Below, piece after piece: positions 45,050 through 53,976 of a DNA stretch of 60,904 bases. This DNA comes from Lyngbya sp. CCAP 1446/10 (lineage in GTDB: Bacteria > Cyanobacteriota > Cyanobacteriia > Cyanobacteriales > Microcoleaceae). A program made the translations under genes and the position numbers. The notes beneath the pieces were generated by a model. It made no database searches. It saw only the letters and a list, made by a program, of their open reading frames with translations, and had not been told where the DNA came from. The DNA lies in NCBI RefSeq assembly GCF_026130175.1, contig NZ_JAIGNI010000153.1:1-60904 (forward strand). The letters run 5' to 3'. Position 1 is the stretch's first letter. Every line of letters begins with the position of its first letter.

Positions 45050-45098
45050 AAGGAAGAAGGAAGAAGGAAGAAGGAAGAAGGAAGAGGGAAGAGGGAAG
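45050..45098. repeat. STRR: GGAAGAA heptamers after cobQ
   Basis: Six or seven 7-bp purine units begin directly at the cobQ stop codon. A GTAGGGTGCGTCGC...GCGACGCACC palindromic element follows at about 45103-45168. Confidence 0.8.
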
Positions 45099-45254
45099 AT
45101 TCGTAGGGTGCGTCGCTCTGCGATAAATCCCTAGCTTGCATATCGACAATCTCACAGCGACGCACCTGTACTTGCAGAATTCGTGTCAATAAAACTCACA
45201 TTTTTCCCTAGCGAAACTTGGTAAAAATTGTATTATATCAGGAGTAAAAATTGA

Positions 45255-45491
45255 ATGACAAAGATTGTTTTTTTACCGGATAATGTGACAGTGGAAGCTG
45301 AAGCAGGAGAGCTTTTGCTAGATGTAGCAAAACGTGCAGGAGTTTCTATTCCTACTGGTTGTATGATGGGCTCTTGTCACGCTTGCGAAGTAGAAATTGA
45401 CGGCGGGGAGGCGATTTGTGCTTGTATTTCCGGCATCCCTTCCGGGAAAAAGCAAGTTACAATTAATCTGTATGTTGATCCGACTTGGTAA
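45255..45491 (+). CDS. Small 2Fe-2S ferredoxin
   Basis: A 78-aa plant-type-like [2Fe-2S] protein with C36, C41 and C44 (GCMMGSCHAC) and C55/C57 (ICACIS). It is shorter than photosynthetic ferredoxins (about 97 aa) and its C-terminal part lacks the usual LACQ-type final Cys context; C57 may serve. A role in a specific electron-transfer task is likely; the partner is unknown. Confidence 0.82.
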   Translation: MTKIVFLPDNVTVEAEAGELLLDVAKRAGVSIPTGCMMGSCHACEVEIDGGEAICACISGIPSGKKQVTINLYVDPTW

Positions 45492-45541
45492 TTAGTCATT
45501 AGTCATTAGTCATTAGTCATCAGTCATCAGTCATTAGTTAT
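45487..45541. repeat. STRR: AGTCATT heptamers
   Basis: Seven 7-bp units (AGTCATT, AGTCATC) fill the short gap between the ferredoxin gene and the zinc-ribbon gene. Confidence 0.8.
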
Positions 45542-45820
45542 ATGAGCGATCGACAACTTAAGCCCTGTCCCATCTGTTCCATCCCATCCCCCTATTGGGA
45601 GCGATATCCCCGTCTAGTATGCTCGACTTGCTGTAGCAAAGCCTGTGACAGTAAAGGGCGAAAGGTGAAGTTTTATAACGTCGATATGAGTGGAGGTTTT
45701 CTGGCGAGATTTGCGGATACTAAAGAAGAATATCCCAGCCACCTTTGCTATATTGAAGGGGTCAAGTGTTGGGCCGAAGAAGGGAAATTTGGCGGTATTG
45801 CGATCGAGCGGTATGACTGA
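45542..45820 (+). CDS. Small zinc-ribbon hypothetical protein
   Basis: A 92-aa protein with CPIC near residue 9 and a later CSTCCSKAC that can form a Zn ribbon. A compact domain follows (VKFYNVDMSGGFLARF, GVKCWAEEGKFGGIAIERYD). No family is recognised. The stop codon lies 6 bp from that of the convergent coiled-coil gene. Confidence 0.65.
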   Translation: MSDRQLKPCPICSIPSPYWERYPRLVCSTCCSKACDSKGRKVKFYNVDMSGGFLARFADTKEEYPSHLCYIEGVKCWAEEGKFGGIAIERYD

Positions 45821-45826
45821 TACGCT

Positions 45827-47176
45827 TTAATTTTTTTGCCATTCTTGCTGTTTCTTGCGAGCAGATTGCAGCCATTTCTGGGATTCAGGATAAACAGTTG
45901 TCCCAGGTTTGACGGATTCTAATTGATTGATAATTTGTTGCAATTGGCCGAGGGCGTAACCGGGATTTTGACGGGGAGAATTTACATTATTTTGCAAGTT
46001 TGCAAACAAGCTTTTAGCCTGGTTCAAAGATTCCACTGACTCTCTCTCTGCTGTGAGTCGAATCTTTGTAGTGCCTAAATTATTTTGATATTCAGCTAGT
46101 TTTGTTTGAGCGGCAAGATAGCCCGGATTATCAAATGTAATTTGGCTGAGCCTCTCAATGGCTGCTTGCCACAAATCTGCTATTTTTTGCCAACTTTCTG
46201 CTGAATGGGGCGGTTTCTGCGATGCGGAGGCGGCAGTTAAGGCAAATTCTTTTGCTGCTTCAATTAAGTTGTCAGCCCGCACAGAACCGGTGGCGACACC
46301 TCCCATTGCTTGAAAGTCTCTTTCTGCTGCTTGGAGTTTTTTCTTAGCGGTTTCTCCCGCAAGGGTTTCGGCGGGAATTTGATTGAGTTGATCGATCGCA
46401 CTTTGCCAATTTATAGTAGCTTTTTGTCTATCTGCCGCATTTTTCGCTTGCTGGTATTCCTGTTTTGCGCTGTTTAGCGTTTGTTCGGCTTGATTTAACT
46501 CAATAAAAGCATTTTTTTGCTGGAAAATTTGAGCATCCATCCGCCCGATATTTTTGCGGGCTGCTTGAAATTCATCGACTGTAAAGCGCCAAGTGCAGCC
46601 CGAAAAAGAGCAATAAGTTTGTGGATAGTAACCGAGGAACCATACCGGCAAAGCGTCGAGGTGTGTTTGCGCTTGTTTTGCTTTGGTTTCGCCTAAGTCA
46701 AAATCTGCCGCAGCAGTGGCTTTATTGATCAGTTGATCGGATTGTTCTACAAGGGCGATCGCCTGTCGGTAATTATAATCCATACTGATAAAGCTCGGCA
46801 GCAACAATATCGGCATGGTTTTCGCCACGGGCCAGCGAATCATCGGGAAAGGCAGGTTAATCAGCCAAATTATCCCCGCTGCGCCGCCCAACAAACCGCC
46901 AGCTAAGATGATTTTATCGAACAATCCGGGCGCACGGTTGGCTTTGACAGCAGCTTTGAGAGCTTCTTCGCTGAAGTTGGGAAATTCATCTTTAAAAGTA
47001 TCGCGGATTTCTTCTCTTGATGCGAAAGTGCCGTTTTGCGATCGCAATTTTTCCAGTCGCTTGATCACCATCTTGCGGTAGACTGCACCCGCGAGAGCAT
47101 CATCAGCCACGCACTTGTCAACTTCCGCCTGTAAAATGTCAAAAGCTCGATCGGTAAGACGCCCCATAAAACTCAC
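45827..47176 (-). CDS. Cyanobacterial membrane protein with coiled-coil domain
   Basis: A 449-aa protein. The N-terminal 80 residues are soluble and acidic (FDILQAEVDKCVADDALAGAVYRKM). They are followed by two membrane helices (about 87-135; IILAGGLLGGAAGIIWLINL). A long helical, Gln/Ala-rich region at about 200-445 is probably a coiled coil (NQAEQTLNSAKQEYQQAKN, QKATINWQSAIDQLNQ). Two Cys flank a possible loop (TYCSFSGCTWRF). The function is unknown. Confidence 0.65.
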   Translation of the reverse strand: MSFMGRLTDRAFDILQAEVDKCVADDALAGAVYRKMVIKRLEKLRSQNGTFASREEIRDTFKDEFPNFSEEALKAAVKANRAPGLFDKIILAGGLLGGAAGIIWLINLPFPMIRWPVAKTMPILLLPSFISMDYNYRQAIALVEQSDQLINKATAAADFDLGETKAKQAQTHLDALPVWFLGYYPQTYCSFSGCTWRFTVDEFQAARKNIGRMDAQIFQQKNAFIELNQAEQTLNSAKQEYQQAKNAADRQKATINWQSAIDQLNQIPAETLAGETAKKKLQAAERDFQAMGGVATGSVRADNLIEAAKEFALTAASASQKPPHSAESWQKIADLWQAAIERLSQITFDNPGYLAAQTKLAEYQNNLGTTKIRLTAERESVESLNQAKSLFANLQNNVNSPRQNPGYALGQLQQIINQLESVKPGTTVYPESQKWLQSARKKQQEWQKN

Positions 47177-47249
47177 CTGTTTCCTTTTAATTATTCTACA
47201 GGCTGCTCTACAAGATAATTATTAAAATATATAAAGTCCAAAATAATTC

Positions 47250-47465
47250 GCGATCGCCCTAAATCTACTAAAAAACCGTTTTTTTGAACCGAGGGGGCGA
47301 GAAACCGGGTTTTTATCGAAATACTTTGCGATCGCCCTAAATCTACTAAAAAACCGTTTATTTGAACTCAACGAGGTGGCCAGAAACCGGGTTTTTTTGA
47401 AATACTTTGCGATCGCCCTAAATCTCGTAAAAAACCCGGTTTCTTTGAGTTCAACGAGGCTATCA
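47250..47465. repeat. Tandem 78-81 bp repeat with AAACCGGG motif
   Basis: Three copies start with GCGATCGCCCTAAATCTACT at 47250, 47328 and 47409. Each contains the AAAAAACCGTTT or AAAACCCGGTTT segment and ends with GAGG and GAAACCGGGTTTTT-type sequence. The HIP1 octamer is the first block of every unit. The array fills the gap between two genes. Confidence 0.8.
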
Positions 47466-47468
47466 TAA

Positions 47469-48248
47469 TTACAAATATCGAGTTAATTGCACTCGATACC
47501 GTTCTTTTTTAGTAATCATAACTTCCCCAATTTCCAATCTTCCCTTACCGCTAACAGCGATTAAATCTCCAGACTTAACGTTATAACTGGCTTGAGTGAT
47601 GTCTTTCCAATTAACTCGCACATCGCCTCTGTCAATAAAATCAACCATTTTGCTGCGAGACATGGCGAATCCCGCCGAGGCGACAGCATCTAATCTCATC
47701 GATGCTTCAACGGTTGTCATTTCTTTCTTTTTCGGTTCTCTAATTTTGAGTTCACTCAACTCAATGCGCCGAGTTTTCACGGGAACCGATCGCACTTGCT
47801 GCAAACTCATCTCCAAATACTCTACCATTTCGGGCATGACAATCGCCTGCGCGCCGCGTTCACCCAACACAATCACATCGCCGGTTTTCTCGCGGACAAT
47901 CCCCGTACCCAGCATTGCGCCTAAGAAGTCGCGGTGACTGGCGGTGTCAAACAGGAAATTGCCGGCTATCTCCACCGCAGCAACGCTAACACTCCCAGAG
48001 TCGATCGGGATTTCCGATCGGGCGATCGCAATTCTCTGCCTTTCACCCTGGGGATAGCCGCCCCAAGCCACTAATTCCACATCAGTTAAGCGCTTAAATA
48101 CCGTCAGAGTGTCCGCCAATTCCGGCGGCGACAGAAAATCAGTCAGAGTAACTTCCCAAGTTTTAATTGCTTGTTCCGCTTGATCAAGGGCCCGCGCTAC
48201 ACATTCGCGGTTTTCGATGCCTTTTAACAGTTCTTCTTTTTGTAACAT
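47469..48248 (-). CDS. Photosystem II S4-domain protein (YlmH-like)
   Basis: A 259-aa RNA-binding protein. The N-terminal 180 residues are of the YlmH type (VFKRLTDVELVAWGGYPQGERQRIAI; FLGAMLGTGIVREKTGDVIVLG). The C-terminal S4 domain is AEASMRLDAVASAGFAMSRSKMVDFIDRGDVRVNW-like. It is annotated in cyanobacteria as photosystem II S4 protein; a role in ribosome-related RNA binding is known for YlmH relatives. The gene stands alone. Confidence 0.86.
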   Translation of the reverse strand: MLQKEELLKGIENRECVARALDQAEQAIKTWEVTLTDFLSPPELADTLTVFKRLTDVELVAWGGYPQGERQRIAIARSEIPIDSGSVSVAAVEIAGNFLFDTASHRDFLGAMLGTGIVREKTGDVIVLGERGAQAIVMPEMVEYLEMSLQQVRSVPVKTRRIELSELKIREPKKKEMTTVEASMRLDAVASAGFAMSRSKMVDFIDRGDVRVNWKDITQASYNVKSGDLIAVSGKGRLEIGEVMITKKERYRVQLTRYL

Positions 48249-48369
48249 CAGTCAATTTTAGATTCTAATTGGAAATTACCAAAGGTTGCTGTAGTAACTA
48301 AAAAGTCTACTTCTTTAACAGTCCCACTACTTTAATTATAATCTAAGATCGTCAAATAATACCAAGCCT

Positions 48370-48412
48370 AAAAAATTGTTGCTACGTTTAATAACCGTAG
48401 CAACAATTTTTT
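48370..48412. terminator. Strong bidirectional terminator
   Basis: A perfect 17-bp stem: AAAAAATTGTTGCTACG at 48370-48386 and its complement at 48396-48412, with a 9-nt loop. It lies between the methyltransferase gene (ending at 48522) and the S4 gene. A-runs and T-runs at the ends make it function in either direction. Confidence 0.85.
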
Positions 48413-48521
48413 GTACTTGGCTTAACTCCCCGCCGGACACGGCAGTGCCGTTTCTCTACAAGTGAGATTCTTTAATTAACGAAGCGAAAAACCTGGTTAA
48501 TGCGTCCAGGAATCTCAGCGA

Positions 48522-49655
48522 TTAGGCATGAACCATTAAATATTGGCCATTACCATTATATTCACCATCGCAACTGGCGAAATTAGCAACAAACCACATC
48601 AAGTAAAACCGCCAGATGCGGCGGAATTTGGCATAGTCGATGCCGTAGTCTAAATCTTTGACTATCGCCTGAGAATCATCAAAGTTTTTCAGCCAGTTAG
48701 CAAAGGTTGTAGAGTAATTGTAGCCGTTGAGATACCATTTGTTTATGGTTTTGAGGTCTTTGTTGTGGCTGGGAACAGCATCGTATTTCCAGTAACGGCC
48801 GTGGGGAAAAATGTATTTGTGGGTGAAAACGCTGGATATGTTGTTAGGGGTGCGAACTGTGATGATGTGAATGAAAACGCGACCGTTATCTTTGAGGAAA
48901 GAGGCGAGCTTTTGGAAAGCTTGGGTTAAATTGCCGACATGACAAAAAACTCCGATCGAGAGAATTTTGTCAAATTTGGTATCGAATTGGGCGTCGTTCA
49001 AATCGCCTTCAAATAAGGTGAATCGACCGGAACTTAGGTAGCTTTCGGGGTCTTGCATCTTGTGACGCATATATTCGCATTGATGCTGGCTGAGGTTAAT
49101 CCCTGTAAACTGGACATTGGGGAATTTTGACAGAATGTAATTTGGAACGCAGCCCCAACCACAGCCAAAGTCTAAAATGCGATCGCCATCCTGAATCTCT
49201 AGCTTTTCAATCACATCATCCATCATCTGGATTTGGGATTGTTCGAGGTTGGCGGCTCCGTTTTCCCACAATCCCATGCTGTATTTAGGATAAATGAGTT
49301 TGCTCTCGCCTAACATGGGATTCAGCATGGCTTGAGGTAAGTCGTACTGAATTTTCATTAAATCCCGTGGGCCTTCGGCGGTGTGATCTGTTTCTGTTAG
49401 TACCCATTCGTAGGGTGCGAGGAGGGAGGGAAAATACTTAAAGAAGACGGGCATACAGGTATCAAAAAGCGATCGCAATACAGTATCCGGTACTTCTAAG
49501 CCGTTGATATAGGACTCTGCTACGGCCATTTGCACCGCGTTAACTGCACTGACTGCGACGCGGGTTGCTCGGTAGGCGATCGGACTTTTGAGGTGGATAT
49601 TTCCCACCAACGGGATGTGCTGCTCGATGTTTTGTAGGGCTGTTGATGAACTCAT
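48522..49655 (-). CDS. CFA-type SAM-dependent methyltransferase
   Basis: A 377-aa methyltransferase of the cyclopropane-fatty-acid synthase / coclaurine N-methyltransferase group. The N-terminal helical part (about 20-100) is followed by a Rossmann core with RILDFGCGWGCVPNYIL (SAM motif I, about 160), the FTGINLSQHQCEYM segment and KILSIGVFCHVGNL, then a lid (FIHIITVRTPNNISS). The real substrate is open: small molecules or fatty acyl chains. The gene is monocistronic between terminators. Confidence 0.82.
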   Translation of the reverse strand: MSSSTALQNIEQHIPLVGNIHLKSPIAYRATRVAVSAVNAVQMAVAESYINGLEVPDTVLRSLFDTCMPVFFKYFPSLLAPYEWVLTETDHTAEGPRDLMKIQYDLPQAMLNPMLGESKLIYPKYSMGLWENGAANLEQSQIQMMDDVIEKLEIQDGDRILDFGCGWGCVPNYILSKFPNVQFTGINLSQHQCEYMRHKMQDPESYLSSGRFTLFEGDLNDAQFDTKFDKILSIGVFCHVGNLTQAFQKLASFLKDNGRVFIHIITVRTPNNISSVFTHKYIFPHGRYWKYDAVPSHNKDLKTINKWYLNGYNYSTTFANWLKNFDDSQAIVKDLDYGIDYAKFRRIWRFYLMWFVANFASCDGEYNGNGQYLMVHA

Positions 49656-50130
49656 GGTTATACGGGTTTTAAAGATGCTGCTATTCTATCTCACGCAAAT
49701 TTGCTGGTGGTTAAAGAGCCAAAAAGCTCAAACTATTACCAACTAAGGTTTGCACAGCAAAAGTCTGCAAAATCCTCAAAATATCTGACGGTAGAAGGGG
49801 ATTTGATAACGCATTTATAAGGTTTTCAGCCATTATAAATTTATTAAGAATTATGTCAGTCGATTTAAGATTTGAAAATTGAAATTTGAGCTTGATTCCA
49901 CAACCTTTACTGGGCGATTGAATTGGGGTGTTTTCAGGTGCGATCGCGATTTTACTGCTGAGTGAGTTTGGCGGTTGAGGTAACGACACGAGAAGCTGAT
50001 GCCGATCGCGACTTATACTGAATAAGTCAGGCAATGCAGAAAAAATGTCGAAAAACCGGGTTTGCAGATAGAGTCGTTGCAATAACAGATGTCCGCGAGA
50101 TTCGTTCCTAATTAGCTAGATACGCCACAT
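49656..50130. other. 475-bp intergenic stretch
   Basis: No convincing gene. A 123-aa minus-strand open frame (49711-50082) lacks a ribosome-binding site, has no coherent domain and runs through the AAACCGGGTTT repeat at about 50053, so I left it out. A HIP1-like GGTGCGATCGCGA segment lies around 49938. The spacer should hold promoters for the divergent cyclase and methyltransferase genes. Confidence 0.5.
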
Positions 50131-51171
50131 ATGCCACAGATTTACTATCTGCCGGACGATCGCGCGATCGAGATAGACGACGACGATATAATTCTGGAAG
50201 CTTCCCTGCGTGCAGGGATTCCCCACACCCACATCTGCGGCGGTAGCGCCCGGTGTTCGACTTGTCGCGTCTTGATTGTCGAAGGTTTAGAATTTTGCTC
50301 GCCCCGCAATTCAGCGGAAGAGGAGCTCGCCAAAAAACTGCGTTTAGAGCCGGAAATTAGGCTGGCGTGTCAGACGCAGGTGGCGGGCGGGAAGGTGATT
50401 TTGCGCCGACTGGCGATCGATTCTGAAGACTTGGAATCATTTAACGACGAAATGGTCGGAAAGTTTATTCATGCACCTGTGGGTCAAGAAAAGAAAATTG
50501 CCATTTTGTTTGCCGATATTCGAGGATTTACGGCCTTTGCAGAATCGCTATTACCCTACGATGTAATTTATATTTTAAATCGCTATTTCCAAAAAATGAG
50601 TTATGCGATCAACCGCAACGGCGGGATGATCAATAATTATATGGGAGATGGTTTTATGGCGCTGTTTGGGTTAGAAAACTCAGAGAAGGCGGCGGAACAA
50701 GCCGTGAGGGCTGGGGTAGATATGCTAGAGGAATTAGAGAAACTCAATCCCTATTTTGAGACTTTATACCGTCATCGGTTGCGGATTGGGATTGGGATTC
50801 ACTGCGGTTTGGTGGTTGTGGGGAATCTGGGGGCCGAGAAAAATCAGACGGTAACGGCGATCGGGGATGCGGTGAATTTTGCCAGCAGGATTGAAGCTGC
50901 TAACAAGCAAGTGGGAACAAGTTTGCTGATTTCCGAGGAGACTTATCAGGAAATCAAGGATTTGGCGATCGTCAACCAGCGCGTATCAGTTCAAATTCCG
51001 GGAAAGAGCGGCGAATATCCGCTTTACGAAGTTGTCGGAATGCCGCCGCTGCCGGTGGAAATCGAGGAGATTTCCGAGGTAAGGGAAGGTTCTATTTGGC
51101 AAAGTTTTGTCAATAAGTTACTGGCTTGGTCTGCTGCGGTCTACAATTGGATTAGGCAAATTTTTAGTTAA
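50131..51171 (+). CDS. Ferredoxin-adenylate/guanylate cyclase fusion
   Basis: A 346-aa protein with two joined domains. Residues 1-100 are a [2Fe-2S] ferredoxin with C36, C42, C45 and C80 (CGGSARCSTC ... RLACQ). Residues about 120-300 are a class III nucleotide cyclase with the two metal-binding Asp residues: D129 in LFADIRGFTAF and D173 in MGDGFMALFG. The later AIGDAVNFASRIE segment is also conserved. A C-terminal helix (about 325-346) may touch membranes. The pairing suggests redox-dependent cyclic nucleotide synthesis. Substrate specificity is not assigned. Confidence 0.87.
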   Translation: MPQIYYLPDDRAIEIDDDDIILEASLRAGIPHTHICGGSARCSTCRVLIVEGLEFCSPRNSAEEELAKKLRLEPEIRLACQTQVAGGKVILRRLAIDSEDLESFNDEMVGKFIHAPVGQEKKIAILFADIRGFTAFAESLLPYDVIYILNRYFQKMSYAINRNGGMINNYMGDGFMALFGLENSEKAAEQAVRAGVDMLEELEKLNPYFETLYRHRLRIGIGIHCGLVVVGNLGAEKNQTVTAIGDAVNFASRIEAANKQVGTSLLISEETYQEIKDLAIVNQRVSVQIPGKSGEYPLYEVVGMPPLPVEIEEISEVREGSIWQSFVNKLLAWSAAVYNWIRQIFS

Positions 51172-51340
51172 AACGGTGATATTTTTTTTAACATAATTGG
51201 GTCATTCTGAGTCCCGTTCCTTCGCAGGGACGAGCCAACCATAGCTCAGGACTGCGAAGGAACTTAAGCATCTCGCCCGATGCAACGCTTGACCACTTCC
51301 CCGCCAGAGAACTGAAACTTTAATAGACAACTTCTTTACT

Positions 51341-51796
51341 ATGCTGTCAAATATGAATTCAGAGTACGAATCCTTACTACAACGAGCGATCGCCATCGCC
51401 GCCAAAGCTCATGAGGGGCAGGTTGATAAGGCAGGCAATCCCTATCTCGATCATCCGCTATTTGTGATGGAAAATGTACATTCTATAGAGCAGAAAATCG
51501 TAGCGGTTCTACACGATGCGGTCGAAGATTCTGAACTTACACTGGAGCAACTTAGAAGCGAAGGTTTTCCTGAAGTTTTAGTCTCGGCGATCGCGGCGAT
51601 TACCAAAATAGAAGGAGAAGCTTATGCAGCTTATTTAGAACGTGTGATTGCCAACCCGATCGCACTGCGAGTCAAAATCGCTGATGTTACTCATAACCTC
51701 GATCTGCGTCGCATTGCCAATCCCACAGAAGCAGATTTTCAACGCATTGCAAAATACCAAAAAGTTCTCAGCCAGTTGCGTGTCGCCTTAAAGTAA
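51341..51796 (+). CDS. Small HD-domain hydrolase (SpoT/MESH1-like)
   Basis: A 151-aa stand-alone HD hydrolase with H24 (AKAHEGQ), H38 (YLDHPLFV), H58-D59 (AVLHDAVEDSEL) and a further Asp in KIADVTHNLDL. The layout is that of the SpoT hydrolase half and of animal MESH1, without a synthetase or TGS part. It may hydrolyse (p)ppGpp or a related nucleotide; direct activity is not shown. ATG 51341 or 51353 are both possible starts. Confidence 0.78.
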   Translation: MLSNMNSEYESLLQRAIAIAAKAHEGQVDKAGNPYLDHPLFVMENVHSIEQKIVAVLHDAVEDSELTLEQLRSEGFPEVLVSAIAAITKIEGEAYAAYLERVIANPIALRVKIADVTHNLDLRRIANPTEADFQRIAKYQKVLSQLRVALK

Positions 51797-51934
51797 TTAT
51801 TATTTATTAACTAAACTTAAAATATGTAAATTCTGCCTAATTAATTTCACTTCAAATACGCTAACAGACATAAATTCAACCGCAGACATCCGCGTTAATC
51901 CGCGTGCATCTGCGGTAAAAAAAATCCCCAAATC

Positions 51935-52717
<783 letters not shown>

Positions 52718-52821
52718 CTACGCTCACAAAATTCTGCACTAAAATCGATCCAGAACCAAAAAAATTTATACTGACTTACTGAGTTCAGTTGTGACAATTC
52801 CCTACTCGTTAACCCTTCGGG

Positions 52822-52827
52822 TATAAT
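52822..52827 (+). promoter_or_regulatory. -10 element of trxA promoter
   Basis: TATAAT lies about 26 bp before the trxA start codon, behind a small CCCTTCGGG hairpin. No strong -35 was seen at 16-18 bp spacing, so the sequence may need an activator or an alternative -35. Confidence 0.5.
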
Positions 52828-52853
52828 GGGCGTCCCTTTACCACATTTTTAAA

Positions 52854-53171
52854 ATGGCAGTTCAAAAACAGTTCAACAGTTTTGAGGAGTTACTATCGAG
52901 CTCTGAGTTGCCTGTACTGGTAGATTTCTATGCTACTTGGTGCGGGCCTTGTCAGATGATGGTGCCGATTTTAGAGCAGGTGAGCGATCAGACCAAAGAT
53001 AAGCTGATGGTTGTTAAGATTGATACGGATAAGTACGAGCAGTTGTCATCGCAGTATCACATTTATGCTTTGCCGACTTTGGTGCTGTTTAAAAATGGCG
53101 TTGAGGTCGATCGCATTGAGGGTGTATTGCAAGCACCGCAGTTGATCGATCGACTGCAACCTCACTTGTAA
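52854..53171 (+). CDS. trxA: Thioredoxin
   Basis: A 105-aa thioredoxin with the active-site motif WCGPC (C30 and C33) in VDFYATWCGPCQMM, followed by the cis-Pro region YALPTLVLFKNG. It lacks extra cysteines. It reduces disulfides in photosynthetic and stress proteins. The small RNA Yfr1, often found near trxA, was not seen. Confidence 0.94.
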   Translation: MAVQKQFNSFEELLSSSELPVLVDFYATWCGPCQMMVPILEQVSDQTKDKLMVVKIDTDKYEQLSSQYHIYALPTLVLFKNGVEVDRIEGVLQAPQLIDRLQPHL

Positions 53172-53189
53172 CCACCGCCGATTATCTCA

Positions 53190-53258
53190 CAGGCTTGGTG
53201 CGTCAGCCAATATCTGATACATTATCAACAAAATAGTCGTAGCTGACGCACCCTACCT
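53190..53258. repeat. GGTGCGTCAGCC palindromic element
   Basis: GGTGCGTCAGCC at about 53198 and AGCTGACGCACCCTACC at the other end pair across 30-40 nt. A closely similar element lies at 53880-53942, on the other side of the following gene, so both ends of that gene are flanked by the same repeat. Confidence 0.75.
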
Positions 53259-53843
53259 ATGAAAACGCCCAGTCACGCTATTATCAATCTGGCGATTCTC
53301 GGTAAACCGCAACTGCCGCAATTTAATCTGATTATTGCGATCGGCGGAATCTTACCCGATCTCCCAATATTTTTATTTTACTTTTGGGCGAAGTACATTG
53401 CTCGCTTGCCGGAAGCGAAAATCTGGTCGGAATCATACTATGAGCCTTTTGTCCAGAATCTTGTGGCTCTGTTTCATTCGATTCCGCTGGCGGTGATTGG
53501 TTGGTTAATTGCTTATTACTTTGGCAGGCAAAATCTACAAATTCTGTTTTTGAGTATGATTTTGCACTCTTTGGGGGATTTGCCTGTACATAATGATGAC
53601 GCTCACAGGCACTTTTTCCCGTTCAGTAATTACCGTTTTATCAGTCCGATTTCTTATTGGGATAGGAATCACTACGGATCAATTGTTTCTTTGGTTGAAA
53701 TGTTATTGGTGATGCTGTCAACTTACCGCGTTTTTGATTTTGTTAACTCTTTTGTTGGTAAGATATTGTTGATTTTGGTGAATTGTTTTTACTTGATCGG
53801 GTCTGTGTCTTTTTACGTTCGTTCTCTAATTTATAGTTCTTAA
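53259..53843 (+). CDS. Metal-dependent hydrolase-like membrane protein
   Basis: A 194-aa protein with about four hydrophobic helices. Conserved polar positions sit on the membrane face: MKTPSHAIINL, GGILPDLPIF, HSLGDLPVHNDDAHRHFFPF. This pattern is shared by YdjM/DUF457-like membrane-bound hydrolases. Similar palindromes flank the gene on both sides. The function is unknown. Confidence 0.6.
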   Translation: MKTPSHAIINLAILGKPQLPQFNLIIAIGGILPDLPIFLFYFWAKYIARLPEAKIWSESYYEPFVQNLVALFHSIPLAVIGWLIAYYFGRQNLQILFLSMILHSLGDLPVHNDDAHRHFFPFSNYRFISPISYWDRNHYGSIVSLVEMLLVMLSTYRVFDFVNSFVGKILLILVNCFYLIGSVSFYVRSLIYSS

Positions 53844-53976
53844 TTATTCTGCTGCAATTGCTATCTCACCCAACTTTTTTAAGGTGCGTCAGCCAAAATC
53901 TGATTGCTTGTGGATTGAATTATCCTAGCTGACGCACCCTACCAATGACCAATTCCCAATGACCAATTCCCAATTA

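Noticed and set aside
49711..50082. 123-aa open frame on the minus strand
   Set aside because: No ribosome-binding site, no coherent domain, and it overlaps a dispersed repeat; probably chance.
52740..52853. Small RNA Yfr1 upstream of trxA
   Set aside because: The conserved single-stranded ACTCCTCAC motif and the flanking two-hairpin layout are not present.
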